This document shows positions 51,216-60,327 of a stretch of DNA of 64,000 nucleotides, in pieces. Numbering within the stretch: position 1 is the first letter of the stretch; each line of letters opens with the position of its first letter. The notes under the pieces were generated by a model, which was given only the letters and a program-made list of their open reading frames with translations, had not been told where the DNA came from and did no database searches. Both the position numbers and the translations under genes were made by a program. The stretch spans positions 1 to 64,000 of the forward strand of contig NZ_JAGGPQ010000027.1 in NCBI RefSeq assembly GCF_018613675.1, written 5' to 3'. Source of the DNA: Arthrobacter sp. ISL-85. Lineage in GTDB: Bacteria; Actinomycetota; Actinomycetes; Actinomycetales; Micrococcaceae.

Positions 51216-52412
51216 CTAGTTGCCTTCTTGTTGACGGACGCGCTCTAGGTAAGGCCTGGCCCGCTCCAGACCCGTCTCGAGGGCATGCACGGTGCCTTCC
51301 ATGCTCTTGTTGGCTTGGGACCGGAAGGTGTCGATGGCGTCAATGGTCTGGAAGACGTTGTCGAAGGCCCTCTGCAGTGTTTCAACGCTGACCCCGGAAC
51401 TCGCAGCCTGCTGGTGGATCCTTGCCGTCTGGTCCTTGAGCATCTCGGACGTCTTGAGGATCATGTTGTTCGTCGTCGTGTTGATGGCGTCGATCTGGTC
51501 CAGCACCATCTTCTGGTTGGCAAGGGCCTGGGCCACAATCACGGCGGTACGCAGCGCCGAGATTGTCGTAGTGCGGGCCCGCTCGACGCCCTTGATCAGT
51601 TCGGTGTTGTTTTTGCGGATCATGTCGATTGCCAGGTAACCCTGTACCGAGACGGCCAACTGGGTCAGGATGTCCTGGTGCCGCTGGCGGATCGGATAAA
51701 GCACGTCCGAGTCGAGCTTGCCGGCCTCCTCGATCTGGCCCTGCATCTTCATCTCGTCGATTCGGCTTGCAGTTGCGGTGTCCAGCGCCTTGGCGAACAC
51801 CGCATATTCGCTCAGTCCCTGCATGGTCTCCCACAGCCGGGTCTTTTCCTCCGCGAGCGAGGCATTGTCCTTGAGTAAGGCGTCTTGGCCTGCCATCAGG
51901 GACTTTATGATCTTGTCCAGCTGGGTCTGGGCGCTCTCGTAGCGTTGGAAATACTTCGCGAGCTTGTTACCGCCCGGGATAATGCCCAAGATCTTCCTGC
52001 CCACGCCCAAATCAGCATTGTTCGGCGTCAGGTCCTCCACTGTCGAGCGGAGCTCACCCAGTGTTGAGGCAACCTGCACTTGAGCGTTGTTGCCGGACTT
52101 CTTCGCCCCGGCCAACGATGTGGATGACCGCTCCAGCAGCCGGCTGGAGGTGTTGGCGGAGGCCACAAGTTGCTGGCCGCCAAGCCGGTTGATGCCATCG
52201 ATCTTGCTGGAGTACTCGGGGCTGAACGGGCTCATTGCCGCCACCTCGCTGACGAAGGCGCGAGCCTGGGCATTGATCTCCTGCTGGCGTTCGGCCGGCA
52301 CCGGGACCATGCCGGGGGCATCGTCGACCTTGACGATGTCGACGGTTTCCGGTGCGTTCAGTACCAGCGGCGTCGATGCGGCGGCCTCCGGCGGTGTCAG
52401 TTGCATACTCAT
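51216..52412 (-). CDS. telA: TelA-family toxic anion resistance protein
   Basis: 398 residues, mostly helical. A Pro-rich N-terminus leads into long coiled-coil helices (LAEEKTRLWETMQGLSEYAV and RQRHQDILTQLAVSVQGYLA) and the TelA core IDMIRKNNTELIKGVERART, TTISALRTAVIVAQALANQK. The C-terminal AIDTFRSQANKSMEGTV is typical of the family. TelA works with TerC/TerD proteins in metal and oxidative stress and is probably membrane-linked. ATG 52412 was chosen; the open frame to 52520 is shadow. Confidence 0.9.
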   Translation of the reverse strand: MSMQLTPPEAAASTPLVLNAPETVDIVKVDDAPGMVPVPAERQQEINAQARAFVSEVAAMSPFSPEYSSKIDGINRLGGQQLVASANTSSRLLERSSTSLAGAKKSGNNAQVQVASTLGELRSTVEDLTPNNADLGVGRKILGIIPGGNKLAKYFQRYESAQTQLDKIIKSLMAGQDALLKDNASLAEEKTRLWETMQGLSEYAVFAKALDTATASRIDEMKMQGQIEEAGKLDSDVLYPIRQRHQDILTQLAVSVQGYLAIDMIRKNNTELIKGVERARTTTISALRTAVIVAQALANQKMVLDQIDAINTTTNNMILKTSEMLKDQTARIHQQAASSGVSVETLQRAFDNVFQTIDAIDTFRSQANKSMEGTVHALETGLERARPYLERVRQQEGN

Positions 52413-52438
52413 GGTCCGTCTCTCTTTCTGTGGGGTAC

Positions 52439-53020
52439 TTATCCGAGCTGTATGCCGAAGTCGCCGGCGACTCCGGCGAGCCCGGTCGCGTAGCCTTGGC
52501 CGACGGCCTTGAACTTCCATTCGCCGTTGTGCCGGTACAACTCCGAGAAGATCATGCAGGTCTCGGGGGCCGCGTCTTCGCTGAGGTCGTAGCGGACTAT
52601 TTCGGTGTCGTTGTCCTGGTTGACAATCCGGCAGTAGGCGGCGCGGACCTGGCCGAAGTTCTGGCGTCGCTCATCCGCCTGGTCGATGGAAACGACGAAG
52701 ACAATTCGTGAGACGTCTGCGGCCAGGGTAGAAAGGTCGACAGCGATGATCTCATCATCGCCATCACCAACACCCGAGCGGTTGTCACCTTGGTGGACGA
52801 CCGTTCCGTCCGGCGTGGACGGCTGGTTATAGAAGATGAAGTCCGCCGAGGAGCGGACCTTTCCGTCTTCGCCCAGCAGCAGCGCCGAGGCGTCGAGGTC
52901 GAAGGCGTCTCCGGTGGTGGTGCGGGGATCCCAGCCGAGTCCGACGTGTACTTTCGTCAGTCCGGGGGCCGACTTTGTCAGCGACAGATTAGCGCCCTTG
53001 GTCAGGGTAAGTCCGGCCAT
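52439..53020 (-). CDS. TerD-family protein
   Basis: 193 residues with the complete TerD pattern. SLTKSAPGLTKVHVGLGWD opens the domain; TGDAFDLDASALLL and VVHQGDNRSGVGDGDDEIIA carry the acidic Ca-binding loops. VAYCRIVNQDNDTEIVRYDL-type and WKFKAVGQGYATGLAGVAGD close it. It is close to its upstream neighbour (about three-quarters identical by eye), so one arose by duplication. 26 bases separate it from telA. Confidence 0.94.
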   Translation of the reverse strand: MAGLTLTKGANLSLTKSAPGLTKVHVGLGWDPRTTTGDAFDLDASALLLGEDGKVRSSADFIFYNQPSTPDGTVVHQGDNRSGVGDGDDEIIAVDLSTLAADVSRIVFVVSIDQADERRQNFGQVRAAYCRIVNQDNDTEIVRYDLSEDAAPETCMIFSELYRHNGEWKFKAVGQGYATGLAGVAGDFGIQLG

Positions 53021-53090
53021 GCTCCTGCTCCTTCAAATGGGTGGGTGGTGGCAGCGCCGCCGCAGCCAGTGGTTGCGGCGACAGCACTGC

Positions 53091-53672
53091 TTAGTCGAGG
53101 ATGATGCCGAAGTCGGTGGCGATTCCGTGGAGGCCTGTGGCGTAGCCCTGACCTACGGCACGAAACTTCCAGTCACCGTTGTGCCGATAGATTTCGGCGA
53201 AGATCATGCAGGTCTCGGAGGCAGCGTCCTCGGTAAGGTCGTAACGCACAATTTCGGTGTTGGTGTCCTCGTTGACGACACGGCAGAAGGCATCCCGTAC
53301 TTGGCCGAAGTTCTGACCGCGGGCGTCGGCTTGGTCGATAGAAACGACCAGCACAATTTTGTCGATCTCCGCAGATACCGAGTCAAGGTCGATGAGGACC
53401 TGTTCGTCATCGCCCTCGCCCTCACCGGTACGGTTGTCGCCCTGGTGGACGATGGCGCCGTCCTTGGAGGCGAGCTGGTTGTAGAAGATGAAGTCGTCAT
53501 TGGAACGGACTTTCCCGGCTGCGGTAAGCAGCAGGGCGGAGGCGTCCAAATCGAACTGTTGTCCCGCCGTCGTACGGGGATCCCAGCCTAGGCCGATCAT
53601 GGCCTTGCGGAGGCCGGGGTCTGCTTTGCTGAGGGAGAGGTTGCTTCCCTTGCTGAGGGTGAGGCTTGCCAA
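53091..53672 (-). CDS. TerD-family protein
   Basis: 193 residues. The usual N-terminus SLTLSKGSNLSLSKADPGLR is followed by FDLDASALLL near residue 40 and GDNRTGEGEGDDE at 78-90, the two acidic loops that bind calcium in TerD. WKFRAVGQGYATGLHGIATD is at the C-terminus. It is a paralogue of the 52439 gene, 70 bases upstream of it. That gap is the longest in the operon and could hold an internal promoter. Confidence 0.94.
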   Translation of the reverse strand: MASLTLSKGSNLSLSKADPGLRKAMIGLGWDPRTTAGQQFDLDASALLLTAAGKVRSNDDFIFYNQLASKDGAIVHQGDNRTGEGEGDDEQVLIDLDSVSAEIDKIVLVVSIDQADARGQNFGQVRDAFCRVVNEDTNTEIVRYDLTEDAASETCMIFAEIYRHNGDWKFRAVGQGYATGLHGIATDFGIILD

Positions 53673-53694
53673 TGTGACTCCTTAGGGGGCGGTC

Positions 53695-54291
53695 TTAGAG
53701 GGTGGAAATTGCGGGCTGGACTACGTCATGCGCAGTTTTGCCGTTCGCGGGGGCGCCGATGGCCTGGAAGCTCCAGCCGCCGATGTCCCGGGAGAGCTTC
53801 GCCATGATCATGGCCGTGTATCGACCGGATTCGGTCAGCTGGTACTTGGCCACTTCCGGGGCGCCAGCCACAGACTCATCGATGACCCGGCAGAACGCGT
53901 TCTCCACCATGTCGAAGGTCTGCTGGCTGTAGCTAGTGATGACGAAAACAATGTGCGCCACACCGGGGGATACGGCACCAAGATCAACGGTGATGGATTC
54001 GTCATCGCCTTCGCCTTCGCCGGTGAGGTTGTCGCCGGTGTGCTTGATGGAACCGTCTTTGCTTTTCAGGTTGTTGAAGAAAACCAAGTCCAGTGGCTGC
54101 TTGTTTGCGTCGAACAGAATGGCCGAAGCGTCCAGGTCGATCTCGACGGTCTTGGTGCTACCGAAGAAGCCCCGCTTAGCGGGAACAGCGGAGTCCCAGC
54201 CGAGTCCCAGCCTAATTTTTGTGAGCGACTCACCGTTCTGCTTGGTCAGCGACAGTGACTGACCCTTCGTAAGACTTAACCCCATCGTCAT
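53695..54291 (-). CDS. TerD-family protein, TerZ/TerE-like variant
   Basis: 198 residues, TerD fold. An insertion after LGLGWDSAVP (AKRGFFGSTKTVEIDLDAS) is typical of the TerZ/TerE type. HTGDNLTGEGEGDDESITVD preserves the second acidic loop. The end, WSFQAIGAPANGKTAHDVVQ, differs from the two other paralogues. The ATG has CAGGAGCATG-like context. It is 22 bases upstream of the second TerD gene and 15 bases downstream of DUF475. Confidence 0.93.
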   Translation of the reverse strand: MTMGLSLTKGQSLSLTKQNGESLTKIRLGLGWDSAVPAKRGFFGSTKTVEIDLDASAILFDANKQPLDLVFFNNLKSKDGSIKHTGDNLTGEGEGDDESITVDLGAVSPGVAHIVFVITSYSQQTFDMVENAFCRVIDESVAGAPEVAKYQLTESGRYTAMIMAKLSRDIGGWSFQAIGAPANGKTAHDVVQPAISTL

Positions 54292-54306
54292 GCTCCTGTT
54301 CTGTGT

Positions 54307-55422
54307 TTACTTGGAAACTTTTGTAAGTTCGGCGGCCTCGGTTGCTTCCGCGAGCTTGGCCGTCTTCTTGTTGCGCATGGTGGATCCGATGAAAGCAGCA
54401 ACGATAAAGACGACTCCGATAAGTCCTGTGATGACTTCGTTGATGGAAATCGAGATGGTCATGAGCAGGATGACGGCGAGGGCGCCGATAGCCCAGTGCG
54501 CGCCGTGGTCGAGGTATTCAAACTCGTCCAGGGTCCCATGCCGGACGAGGTATACGGTCAAGGACCGCACGAACATCGCGCCGATGAGGCCTAGGCCCAA
54601 GGCGATGATGATGGGGTCCGCCGTGATCGCAAAGGCGCCAATGACCCCGTCGAACGAGAAGGACGCGTCGATGACCTCAAGGTAGAGGAAGAGCATAAAG
54701 GCGGCCTTACCAGCCAGCTTGGCCGGCGCACTGGGGCCGACGTGCACGGTGGCGGCGGCGTCGTCGAAGTCGACGTCGCCATCGTTGTCCACATCGAAGA
54801 GGTTGCCGAGGCCGTTGACGAGGAGGTAGGTGATGATGCCGAGAAGTCCGGCCAGCAATACGATGCCCTGGTGCTCCCCGGAGAGGCTGCCGGCAAGGAC
54901 GAGTGCGACAAGTCCAACCACCAAGGACGCGCCGTCGAGCTTTCCGATTCTGGCCATAGGAATCTCAAGGAATTTGATCCACTTGATGTCCCTGTCCTCG
55001 AACATGAAGTCGAGGAAAAGCATCAGCAGGAACAGGCCGCCGAACGCAGCGATTTGTGGGTGCGCTTCGTGCAGCAGGTATCCGTAGGTTCCTGGCGTGT
55101 GGGGATCACCCTTTTGCAGGGCCAAGTTGATGGCCTCAGCGGGGTTGAGCTTGGCGGTCACGCCCACGATCAGGAGGGGAAACAGGACGCGCATGCCGAA
55201 AACGGCGATGACGACACCGACGGACAGGAACATCTTCTGCCAGAAAGCGTTCATGCGCTCGAGGATGCGGGCGTTCACCACCGCATTATCGAAGCTGAGG
55301 CTAATTTCAAGGACGCCGAGAATCAGACACAAAATGAGGGCTTGCGGCCCCCCGTACAGGAATGCAATAACCAAGGCAGCAGCGGTGATCCCAAAAGACC
55401 AACCGAAAGTTTTTAGGAACAC
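54307..55422 (-). CDS. DUF475/TerC-like integral membrane protein
   Basis: About 371 residues with nine or ten membrane helices and the TerC-type opening LSFDNAVVNARILERMNAFW and the later SFDGVIGAFAITADPIIIAL, both with the acidic D/N pair in a helix. Between helices, residues 208-221 read DVDNDGDVDFDD, an EF-hand-like loop. It is the first gene of the operon. I chose GTG 55422, with ACAGGAGTTGG upstream; the frame from 55476 adds a poorly conserved tail. Likely a metal-ion transporter or sensor at the membrane, in line with TerC. Confidence 0.9.
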   Translation of the reverse strand: MFLKTFGWSFGITAAALVIAFLYGGPQALILCLILGVLEISLSFDNAVVNARILERMNAFWQKMFLSVGVVIAVFGMRVLFPLLIVGVTAKLNPAEAINLALQKGDPHTPGTYGYLLHEAHPQIAAFGGLFLLMLFLDFMFEDRDIKWIKFLEIPMARIGKLDGASLVVGLVALVLAGSLSGEHQGIVLLAGLLGIITYLLVNGLGNLFDVDNDGDVDFDDAAATVHVGPSAPAKLAGKAAFMLFLYLEVIDASFSFDGVIGAFAITADPIIIALGLGLIGAMFVRSLTVYLVRHGTLDEFEYLDHGAHWAIGALAVILLMTISISINEVITGLIGVVFIVAAFIGSTMRNKKTAKLAEATEAAELTKVSK

Positions 55423-55806
55423 TTTGTATCCAACTCCTGTAAAGCGGGCTTGGCCGATTGTCAACGGCCTCACCACGGCGTGCTAGCAGGAGTAAGTCTC
55501 CCCCTGACTTGTCCGATAATCCTAGCCCGTCGCTCCTCGGTTTAGGGCAGCTGGTAAAGACGTTGGATTAGGCCTTCGGAAAAACTAACAGCATCTTGAC
55601 CAAATCCTGAGGATCGGATCATTGACTGATACCAGTACCAGGACGGGTGGCGCTGATGCTGTCGGCCGCCAAAGTCCTGAACACTCGCGGCGGATGTCAT
55701 CTAGCGTGCGCGTCCGATAGCAAAGCCGGCCAAAGTCGGCCAGCCGAGGTGTCGGAACCAACGACGGGGTGGTTTCGTCGTAAATACTCAACGAATAGGA
55801 TTGCTA
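55423..55806. other. Divergent control region of the Ter operon
   Basis: 384 bases between the DUF475 gene and the vWA gene, holding the promoters for both directions. Direct reading gives CGGCCAAAGTCGGCCAGCCG at 55731 and TTGACA at the DUF475-proximal end (minus strand), but no convincing -35/-10 pair. A+T content is higher than in flanking genes. No open frame here looks coding. Confidence 0.6.
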
Positions 55807-56577
55807 ATGGTACTTTCCCTTGAAAAAATCGGCCTGGAAGCGCCAGGTCTTCTGTCACTGGCCAAGACTGCATCCGCGGCCGTCAATCTGTCCGGACTCA
55901 ACGGGCAGAAAGCCAAAGTTGCGGTCGCCTTGGACTTCTCCGGCTCCATGTCTGCGGCATACAAATCGGGCTCTATGCAACGGTTGGTCGAAAAGACGTT
56001 GGCTCTGGCCACCCAATTCGACGACGATGGGGCTATCGACTTCTTCGTTTTTGACTCCTCCGCCGCATACTTGGGTGAAATCAGCATCGCCGACTTTCCC
56101 GGATCCGTGGATCGTTTGACCAAAGGACGGCGGATGGGCAGTACAAACTACGCCGATGCATTCCTATCCATCCGGGAACACTTTGGGTTTGCTCCTCCGG
56201 TTATGCCCAAGAAGGGCCTCTTCGGACTGGGCAAGGCAAAAATCAGCCCAACACTGCCCGCTACGGCTGCGCCCTCAGAAATGCCCGTGTACGTACTGTT
56301 TCTTACGGACGGTGCACCAGATAGCAAGAACGCGGCCCTTCAAGCGCTGGCGGAAGTTTCGACGGCACCCATTTTTTGGAAATTTCTCTCTATTGGCCGT
56401 GAGCCCATAGCGTTCCTTGAGCAGCTGGACACAATCACCCAGCGCTTTGTGGACAACGCCAACTACGAGCCGGTTGGCGACGTTGACGGTATCAACGACG
56501 CACTGCTGTTCGAGAAGATGCTGAAGGAATTCCCGGACTGGCTCAGCGAAGTCAGAAACAGGGGACTCATCCAATAG
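55807..56577 (+). CDS. vWA-domain protein of the Ter island (TerF-like)
   Basis: 256 residues. The MIDAS motif is DFSGSMS (D43, S45, S47), followed by GSTNYADAF near residue 113 and FLTDGAPDSKNAAL near 170, the three metal-ligand segments. The N-terminus LSLEKIGLEAPGLLSLAKTA is like that of TerF-type vWA proteins. It probably binds another Ter protein through Mg/Mn at its MIDAS. It runs away from the Ter operon on the plus strand. ATG 55807 has AATAGGATTGC in front; a TTG at 55801 is a poorer alternative. Confidence 0.9.
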   Translation: MVLSLEKIGLEAPGLLSLAKTASAAVNLSGLNGQKAKVAVALDFSGSMSAAYKSGSMQRLVEKTLALATQFDDDGAIDFFVFDSSAAYLGEISIADFPGSVDRLTKGRRMGSTNYADAFLSIREHFGFAPPVMPKKGLFGLGKAKISPTLPATAAPSEMPVYVLFLTDGAPDSKNAALQALAEVSTAPIFWKFLSIGREPIAFLEQLDTITQRFVDNANYEPVGDVDGINDALLFEKMLKEFPDWLSEVRNRGLIQ

Positions 56578-56833
56578 CAGGCCGTTCAGCCTACTTGCCA
56601 TTTTCCGCTGCGATCGCTCTGCTGGCGCAGTGCCACCGGATCCGGTGACTTATTGCACGGTCAGTAACACTTGGCAAATGGGTCGGTGGTCAGCCACCTG
56701 TCGGGGTTTCAATTCGTAGAGCACGAGATCACGTCTTATGCTGATCGAGCCAACCGCGAAGTGCGCGGTGGGAGTCTGATGGTGCCGAGCCTCCATGAGA
56801 CCCAAGGCACTTCCGCAAGAGGTTGGGGGCCGG

Positions 56834-57649
56834 ATGTCAGACGACATCAAGTACGAATACAAATCTGTTCAGGCCGTGCGCGGTTTGGAGAGCCGCTCTA
56901 TCGGCAAGGAGCAGAGAGAAGGCAACTGGGAACTTGTCGACCAGACCCAAGGGACGCTCCGGACCACACTGAAATTCCGGCGTGTGAAGCCAGAGACATC
57001 TTTGTCAAAGGCGTGGGAAGTCTTCCGGGGACTTGCGCCGGCCAAGCAGCGGGCTGTCGTGGCCGGTATGACCATCCTCCTGCTACTAGCTGCTGTAGGC
57101 ATTGGTACCTCCGCAGCACGGGAAAAAGGCGGCACTGCGTCGTCGGAATCGGTGGCTCTGAGTGAGACGCCACTCCCGTCGCCTACTCCAGCGGTGGCTG
57201 AAGAAACCGGCCAGGCCTCCGGACCGTCGCCTGCTCCAACGGTGGCTGAAGAAGCCGACCAAGTCATCACCCCCGAGAACAACGAAGAATTCGCTGCACT
57301 CCTGGCGACCACCGACACCTGCGGTCCCTCGGTGGCGGACTTCGCGACCAAGTACCACGGCCGGAAAATTGGGTTCGACGGCTCGATAACGAACCTGCAG
57401 CAATATGAGAAGTACAAGACTCGATATGACATCCTTCTTGGTCCCGGAGACGCGGGGCCAAAGACCACAGCTGGCCCCAACTTCAAGTACGCAAACGTGA
57501 ACACGTTCGACCTCAAATTCAGTGGCAGCAACGTTCCGTCCTCCGTGTCTGAAGGCGATACATACCGCTTTATCGCTGAAGTTGGCGACTACAAGCCCAA
57601 CCAAGGCTGCTTGTTCTTCCTGACCCCGGTGTCCACCACGGTTCGGTAG
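56834..57649 (+). CDS. DUF4839 membrane-anchored protein
   Basis: About 271 residues. Residues 5-50 form a small beta domain with WELVDQTQGTLRTTLKFRR (DUF4177-like). A single helix near residues 77-97 (AVVAGMTILLLLAAVGIGTS) anchors it. A short Pro/Ser/Ala linker with two copies of (P)AVAEE/PTVAEE lies near 120-145. DUF4839 (about 160-270) has TDTCGPSVADFATKYHGRKI and YKPNQGCLFFLTPVST. It is 256 bases after the vWA gene and may be separate from the Ter function. Start ATG 56834 replaces an earlier in-frame start without family similarity. Confidence 0.82.
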   Translation: MSDDIKYEYKSVQAVRGLESRSIGKEQREGNWELVDQTQGTLRTTLKFRRVKPETSLSKAWEVFRGLAPAKQRAVVAGMTILLLLAAVGIGTSAAREKGGTASSESVALSETPLPSPTPAVAEETGQASGPSPAPTVAEEADQVITPENNEEFAALLATTDTCGPSVADFATKYHGRKIGFDGSITNLQQYEKYKTRYDILLGPGDAGPKTTAGPNFKYANVNTFDLKFSGSNVPSSVSEGDTYRFIAEVGDYKPNQGCLFFLTPVSTTVR

Positions 57650-57735
57650 CGCCACCCGCCTCACCACGACCCATAACGGCGTTTAAGACCTTGGTGGCCG
57701 CTGGCCGCGAGCAAGGGCTGGCAGAGCACGGGCGC

Positions 57736-58485
57736 TTAGGCGGCGTCACTAGCTTCGAGCCACTCCGGGAACGTCTGGCGTCCGACGGCGGAACCCGGCG
57801 CAGGGATCAGCGCGCCGTTGCGCATTGCCCTGCCCATGGGGCCGGGAAGGTGCAGTGGAACGATCAGTTTCTTCTGCTGCGTCCTGGCCAGATAGGCCGC
57901 GACCAGGTCTTTCAGCTGTTCGGCCCGCGGACCGCCGAGGTCCGGGATGCGTCCCTGCGGGCCAGCCTCAGCTGCGTCCACCAGCGCCGCGGCCACGTCT
58001 TTCGCCGCCACCGGCTGGGTGGACATCGTGGGAACCAGGACCAGCGGGCCCACGGAGGCGGCCTTGATGGACATCGGCACGAACTCGTGGAACTGGGTGG
58101 ACCGGAGCAGAGTCCAGGGAACGCCGCCGTGTTTGACTTCGTCCTCCTGCACCAACTTGCCGGCGTACAGTCCTGAATTGGCTTTGTCGATGCCTACGAT
58201 GGACAACGCTACGTGGTGCTTTGCGCCGGCTTTCTTCCCGGCCGCCAGCAGGTTCTGCGTGGCGTTGTTGAAGTAATCCACGGCCTTCTTTGTGGACAAG
58301 GTCTGGATGCCGGCGACGTCGATGACCGTTTCGACATTCTGGAGTGCCTGCTCAAGGCCGCGCCCGCTGAGTAGGTCCACCCCTTCGGTTCGGCTGAGAC
58401 TGACCACGTGGTGCCCACGCTCCCTGGCGATGACCACAACGTGGCGGCCAACGGTACCAGTTCCCCCTGCAACGGCAATCCTCAT
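57736..58485 (-). CDS. NAD(P)-binding atypical SDR (NmrA-like)
   Basis: About 249 residues. RIAVAGGTGTVGRHVVVIAR is the N-terminal G-x-x-G-x-x-G nucleotide site, and DVAGIQ and VALSIVGID follow as in atypical SDRs. FHEFVPMSIKAASVGPLVLV and VAAKDVAAALVDAAEAGPQG complete the NmrA-type pattern. There is no classical Y-x-x-x-K pair, so it may act as a sensor or a reductase. ATG 58485 was chosen, and 58515 is open but poor. It is 63 bases below the TPP enzyme. Confidence 0.88.
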   Translation of the reverse strand: MRIAVAGGTGTVGRHVVVIARERGHHVVSLSRTEGVDLLSGRGLEQALQNVETVIDVAGIQTLSTKKAVDYFNNATQNLLAAGKKAGAKHHVALSIVGIDKANSGLYAGKLVQEDEVKHGGVPWTLLRSTQFHEFVPMSIKAASVGPLVLVPTMSTQPVAAKDVAAALVDAAEAGPQGRIPDLGGPRAEQLKDLVAAYLARTQQKKLIVPLHLPGPMGRAMRNGALIPAPGSAVGRQTFPEWLEASDAA

Positions 58486-58548
58486 GGAAGAAATCCTATG
58501 CCGGTTCCTCAACAAAAACGGCTGCGCGCCTTACGTTCCCGAGGGGTT

Positions 58549-60207
58549 CTACCCCGTCACCGCCGCCTTTGCTGCACGGGTCGCGTTCATCCACTCGCTC
58601 AGCCATGGAGCCCGGACGCTGGACGTGATGCGGCAGTCGGCAACGAAGGTGCCCTTGGCGCCGGCGTCGATCCAGTCCTGCAGCGCGGACAGGTCACCAG
58701 GCGAGCGGATGACAGCTGACTCAGCTCCCAACGCCCGTGCGACACCGCTGAAGTCCACCTCGGGGATCAGCATTGGCTTCTCGGTCAGCCCCTGTGACCC
58801 GTACTGGTGGATCTCGGCGCCGTAAGCAGCATCGTTGTAGATCACCACAATCGCGCTGCCAGCCGCGCCGATCAGGGATTCGAGGTCGGACAGGCCCATC
58901 AGGAAACCGCCGTCGCCTGAGGCCAGCACCAAGGTCCGGCCGTCCTCCAGCGCGCGGGCTGCCCCGACGGCGCTCGCCAGCCCCAGCCCGATGGACTGGA
59001 ACGCCGTTCCCACCATCACCAGGTCCTGCGGCCGCGGGATGTTCCAGTACATTGGCGCCCACCCGATGAAATGGCCGCCGTCCTGCACCACCGTCCGGCG
59101 CTCCGGCAGCACGGCCTCCAGAGCGGCAGCCAGGGCCCGCGGGTCCAGTCGACCGTCCACAGTCTCAGCGGATCCAACAGCATGCCCCGGCCCAGCAACC
59201 AGGCGCATGGAAGCTTCCTCGCGCCAAGCAACAGCCGCAGCCCCTCCTGCAACCAAAGACAGCAGGCGTGAAGCAGCAGCCTTCACGTCTGCCTGAACAA
59301 ACAGGTCCACCCGCGGATGCGTCGTCTCCACAGCGGTGTCGATCTGGATAACTGTGGCACCGGGGCCGAGCAGGTGCCCGAACCGCATGGTGAACGGGCT
59401 CAGGCTCGCCCCGGCCACCAGGACCACGTCGGCCTCGCCCATGAGCCCGGCCGCGGTGTCGGTGCCGAAACCGCCGGCCACGCCCAGGTACCCCTCGCCA
59501 TTGAGGAGGTTGAGCGCCAGGGCGGTTCCGGCGGTCAGTGCGCCGATCCGGTCGGCGAGTTCGCGGAGCTCCGGGCCGGCTCCGGCGAGATGCGCACCCC
59601 GGCCTGCCAGGATCAACGGCCGCCTGGCCCCGGCGAGCAGGCGGGCCACCCGCCCCAGGTCCGTGCCGCCGTCGTCCGTCACTTCCAAAGCGGCCGGCTC
59701 CGGAAGGTTCTCGTCGTCCGCCTCGAGTGCCGCAAGATCGTACGGGATGGCAAGCACGACGGCGGTGCGCCGGGTGAGCGCGTACTCCACCGCCTGGCGA
59801 GTGATGGCGCCCGCGGCGTCGCGGGTGACGGTGAAGGTGGCCGCGCTGAGGCCGGCGGCGATGGCGGCCTGGTCCACGTCCTGCGGCCGGGCGCCGGTGG
59901 TGGGGGCGTCGCCGGTGACCAGCACGACGGGGATCTGGGCCTGGACGGCTTCGGCCAGGGCGGTGAGCGCGTTGGTGTAGCCGGGGCCGTAGGTGGTGGT
60001 GCCCGCGGCGAGCCGTCCCGAGGCCCGGTAGTAGGCGTCGGCCGCGGCGACGGCGGCGCCCTCGTGCCGGACCGGGGTGAAGCGCAGGCCCTGCTGTTCC
60101 GCGGCGTCCAGGAAGTAGACGTTGCCGTTGCCCATGACGCCGAAGACGTCGCTGACATAGCTGCTGAGAACCTGCGCCACGCGGCCGGAGACAGTAAGTG
60201 AAGTCAT
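58549..60207 (-). CDS. Thiamine-pyrophosphate-binding enzyme (acetolactate-synthase superfamily)
   Basis: 552 residues in the three-domain order of the family. The N-terminal PYR domain has VFGVMGNGNVYFLDAAEQQG and VRHEGAAVAAADAYYRASGR (catalytic Glu). The central FAD/R domain has ARRPLILAGRGAHLAGAGPE. The C-terminal PP domain has GDGGFLMGLSDLESLIGAAG with YNDAAYGAE, the Mg/TPP motif. The exact reaction is not readable: acetolactate formation or a 2-oxo acid decarboxylation are both possible. Lrp, aminotransferase and permease neighbours favour 2-oxo acid handling. ATG 60207 was selected by similarity; the frame to 60321 is shadow. Confidence 0.88.
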   Translation of the reverse strand: MTSLTVSGRVAQVLSSYVSDVFGVMGNGNVYFLDAAEQQGLRFTPVRHEGAAVAAADAYYRASGRLAAGTTTYGPGYTNALTALAEAVQAQIPVVLVTGDAPTTGARPQDVDQAAIAAGLSAATFTVTRDAAGAITRQAVEYALTRRTAVVLAIPYDLAALEADDENLPEPAALEVTDDGGTDLGRVARLLAGARRPLILAGRGAHLAGAGPELRELADRIGALTAGTALALNLLNGEGYLGVAGGFGTDTAAGLMGEADVVLVAGASLSPFTMRFGHLLGPGATVIQIDTAVETTHPRVDLFVQADVKAAASRLLSLVAGGAAAVAWREEASMRLVAGPGHAVGSAETVDGRLDPRALAAALEAVLPERRTVVQDGGHFIGWAPMYWNIPRPQDLVMVGTAFQSIGLGLASAVGAARALEDGRTLVLASGDGGFLMGLSDLESLIGAAGSAIVVIYNDAAYGAEIHQYGSQGLTEKPMLIPEVDFSGVARALGAESAVIRSPGDLSALQDWIDAGAKGTFVADCRITSSVRAPWLSEWMNATRAAKAAVTG

Positions 60208-60327
60208 GCAGGAATCCTGCGGCCCGGTGTAGAGATCGGCAACACACGGAAATGCGGCTGGGACTTTTGGCAGGGGAGAAGCAGTGAAGCTGCCAAAACG
60301 CCCACTTGTGGCGCGCATCACCCTGCG

